Positions 62,801 to 64,000 of a DNA stretch of 64,000 nucleotides are shown piece by piece. How positions within the stretch are numbered: the stretch's first letter is position 1; each line of letters starts with the position of its first letter. The position numbers were made by a program, and so were the translations under genes. The stretch covers positions 124,001 through 188,000 of the forward strand of contig CBDCGI010000005.1 in assembly GCA_965216725.1 (NCBI GenBank). The letters run 5' to 3'. The stretch is from JACZUI01 sp965216725 (lineage in GTDB: Bacteria; Actinomycetota; Acidimicrobiia; Spongiisociales; ZC4RG35). The notes below the pieces were generated by a model, which was given only the letters and a program-made list of their open reading frames with translations, was not told the DNA's origin and made no database searches.

Positions 62801-63210
62801 CTGATTCCTTCCTTGTTCACTTTTGATGTCACATTGACATCCACCCAGGAGGCGATCTCATCTAGAGGCGCACCCGGTGTGAAGATTTGAGCCAGGCCGG
62901 CCTCTTGCAAGCCGGGAATGTCGACCGCCGGGATCACTCCACCTCCGAACACCAGGATGTCATCGCTGTCGCGGGCCGCGAGCTCCTCGACCACCTTGGG
63001 AAAGAGGGTGTTGTGGGCCCCCGACAGAGACGAGAGCCCGATGGCATCGACGTCTTCCTGGACCGCGGTCTCTGCGATTTGGGACGGGGTCTGGTGAAGC
63101 CCGGAGTAGATGACCTCAAAGCCGGCATCGCGCAATGCCCGGGCGATGACCTTGGCGCCACGGTCGTGCCCGTCCAGCCCTGGCTTGGCGATGAGGATTC
63201 TCCGTGGCAT
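62797..63210 (-). CDS. Stand-alone cobalamin (B12)-binding domain protein
   Basis: A 137-residue protein equal to the C-terminal domain of methylmalonyl-CoA mutase. It has [20 protein letters not shown] with the DxHxxG cobalt-ligand motif, [35 protein letters not shown] and [16 protein letters not shown]. As a separate small subunit it would pair with an MCM large subunit outside the window. Linkage to sucCD suggests a route from methylmalonyl-CoA to succinyl-CoA and succinate. A longer in-frame start at 63456 is rejected because its first 80 residues are not MCM-like. Confidence 0.88.
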   Translation of the reverse strand: MPRRILIAKPGLDGHDRGAKVIARALRDAGFEVIYSGLHQTPSQIAETAVQEDVDAIGLSSLSGAHNTLFPKVVEELAARDSDDILVFGGGVIPAVDIPGLQEAGLAQIFTPGAPLDEIASWVDVNVTSKVNKEGIS

Positions 63211-63430
63211 TTCCGGCGGATGAGAGTAGTGGCCCGTCAATGCAGGTACCCACGCCGAGCCCCGGCTGTCGTCCCATGCGTCTCCATCCAACCCGGCCGA
63301 CCAGCGTCTGTTTGGCTGAAGTGCACTCGATAACGGTCGGGGAACGAGGTTTTTCCCCGGCGACGCGTCCCGGCGAGCCAGGACGGAGGCAAGCAGCCAA
63401 AGTCGGCCGGCAATTGAATTGTATGGCACT
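63211..63430. other. Divergent intergenic region between the B12-binding gene and vapBC
   Basis: About 220 bp with no supported gene. Near the right side is TATGGCACTATGTATGGC, in which TATGGC occurs twice 12 bases apart. It overlaps the vapB start and could be a direct-repeat operator for the antitoxin. Confidence 0.3.
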
Positions 63431-63679
63431 ATGTATGGCGTGAAAAGGACAACCATCTACTTGCCCGACGACATGAAACGGGCCGTCGAGCTCGAAGCCG
63501 CCCGCCGGGGTGTGACCGAGGCCGGTGTGATCCGCGATGCGATCGAGGCTCACCTGGCTACAAAGCCTGCCAGGAGGCGAATCGAACCGGTGTTCCCAGA
63601 GGGTCTCGGGGAAGAGGTGGGCACCCGAGTAGACGAGCTGCTCACTGGGATGGGTGATCACAGTTTCGGAACATCGTGA
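63431..63679 (+). CDS. vapB: Ribbon-helix-helix antitoxin (VapB-like)
   Basis: An 82-residue protein with an N-terminal ribbon ([19 protein letters not shown]) and helices ([19 protein letters not shown]), then a Pro/Arg linker and an acidic tail that would wrap the toxin. This is the CopG/RHH type of VapB. ATG at 63431 is chosen; TTG 63419 and GTG 63440 are possible. The stop overlaps the vapC GTG (GTGA). Confidence 0.85.
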   Translation: MYGVKRTTIYLPDDMKRAVELEAARRGVTEAGVIRDAIEAHLATKPARRRIEPVFPEGLGEEVGTRVDELLTGMGDHSFGTS

Positions 63680-64000
63680 TACTCGACACCGGTGCGGTCA
63701 TCAACGGCTTCACGGCGGATTCCCACTACCACGAGGAATGCCTGGAAGCACTTGACTCCGCGGAGATCCGAGTGTTGTCGCCGGTGTCGCTCTGTGAAAT
63801 CGACTACGTCATGACATCCAGGTTCGGTGTGCGTGCAGCCGCCAAGCTGCTAACGCGCCTGGCCGAGCCGGATTTCGAAGTCGCCCCCTTTGGCGCCGCA
63901 GACCTGGACGCCGCAGTCGACGTTATCCGCCAATACGAGGATCTCAACGTCGGCCTCACTGATGCCTCACTCGTCGTGCTCGCCAAGCGATACAAGACCG
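63676..64000 (+). CDS. vapC: PIN-domain toxin (VapC-like), partial at the right edge
   Basis: At least 108 residues from a GTG at 63676, with no stop before the window edge. PIN acidic residues are visible: the first Asp in [12 protein letters not shown], the Glu in SLCEIDYVMT and the Asp in GLTDASLVVLAKRY. VapC toxins are Mg2+-dependent endoribonucleases that cleave tRNA or rRNA. The overlap with vapB supports a toxin-antitoxin operon. Only the last 20-25 residues should be missing. Confidence 0.88.
   Translation, partial: MILDTGAVINGFTADSHYHEECLEALDSAEIRVLSPVSLCEIDYVMTSRFGVRAAAKLLTRLAEPDFEVAPFGAADLDAAVDVIRQYEDLNVGLTDASLVVLAKRYKT

Overview
The window looks like a chromosomal segment of a high-GC Actinobacteriota member, probably near the Acidimicrobiia; the placement is inferred, not computed. 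The markers are a WhiB Fe-S regulator, a Bpa/PafE-type proteasome activator ending in GLYL, a mycothiol-dependent-type maleylpyruvate isomerase family protein, a BldC-like regulator, a Tad locus without an outer-membrane secretin gene, and many start codons placed 6-8 nt after a TANNNT box, which suggests leaderless mRNAs. I saw no rRNA, tRNA, prophage or CRISPR array.

Layout. 1-5316 (minus strand): a Tad/Flp pilus operon (cpaB/rcpC, tadZ/cpaE, tadA, tadB, tadC, a Flp-type pilin, and a TadE/G-like protein cut by the window edge). 5335-9285: small regulators and hypothetical proteins, including tandem zinc-ribbon paralogues, a YjdF-like membrane protein, Bpa and WhiB. 9404-12841: sdhCAB. 12937-25153: an unusual array of six TadE-like and five TadG-like genes, laid out as repeated E+G modules and interrupted by a dihydrodipicolinate synthase family gene. 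25234-38373: SCP2 and YCII proteins, malate dehydrogenase, nadABC, a Bax-inhibitor-1 protein, isocitrate dehydrogenase, a DM13 protein, an ECF sigma factor with a membrane partner, purN-purH-folD, and a second sigma-like gene. 38403-40529: rhodanese, acyltransferase, DNA polymerase IV. 40589-50344: an apparent tryptophan -> kynurenine -> anthranilate -> CoA-thioester catabolic region (CoA ligase, SDR, tryptophan 2,3-dioxygenase, kynureninase-like enzyme, Rid protein, enoyl-CoA hydratase, acyl-CoA dehydrogenase). It is bracketed by composite hairpin-rich repeat blocks in opposite orientations, and a DUF559 nuclease gene sits between two of the blocks. 50345-54608: CoA-binding protein, hutH-hutI, a methyltransferase. 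54598-64000: VanY-like peptidase, DUF2207 and LemA, a carbonic-anhydrase-like protein, DsrE and cysteine-desulfurase-like proteins, sucCD with a stand-alone B12-binding domain, and a VapBC toxin-antitoxin pair cut by the right edge.

How the parts connect. Sdh, Mdh, Icd and SucCD supply four steps of the TCA cycle. NadABC makes NAD from aspartate, so tryptophan dioxygenase is more likely catabolic here than part of NAD synthesis. The first Tad locus supplies motor and platform genes. The second array supplies only prepilin-like and large secreted proteins, so it probably depends on that or another Tad machine and on a prepilin peptidase outside the window. Two genes (the fourth TadG-like gene and the kynureninase-like gene) carry +1 frameshifts at short homopolymers. 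purN has ATC exactly where its promoter geometry predicts the start codon.
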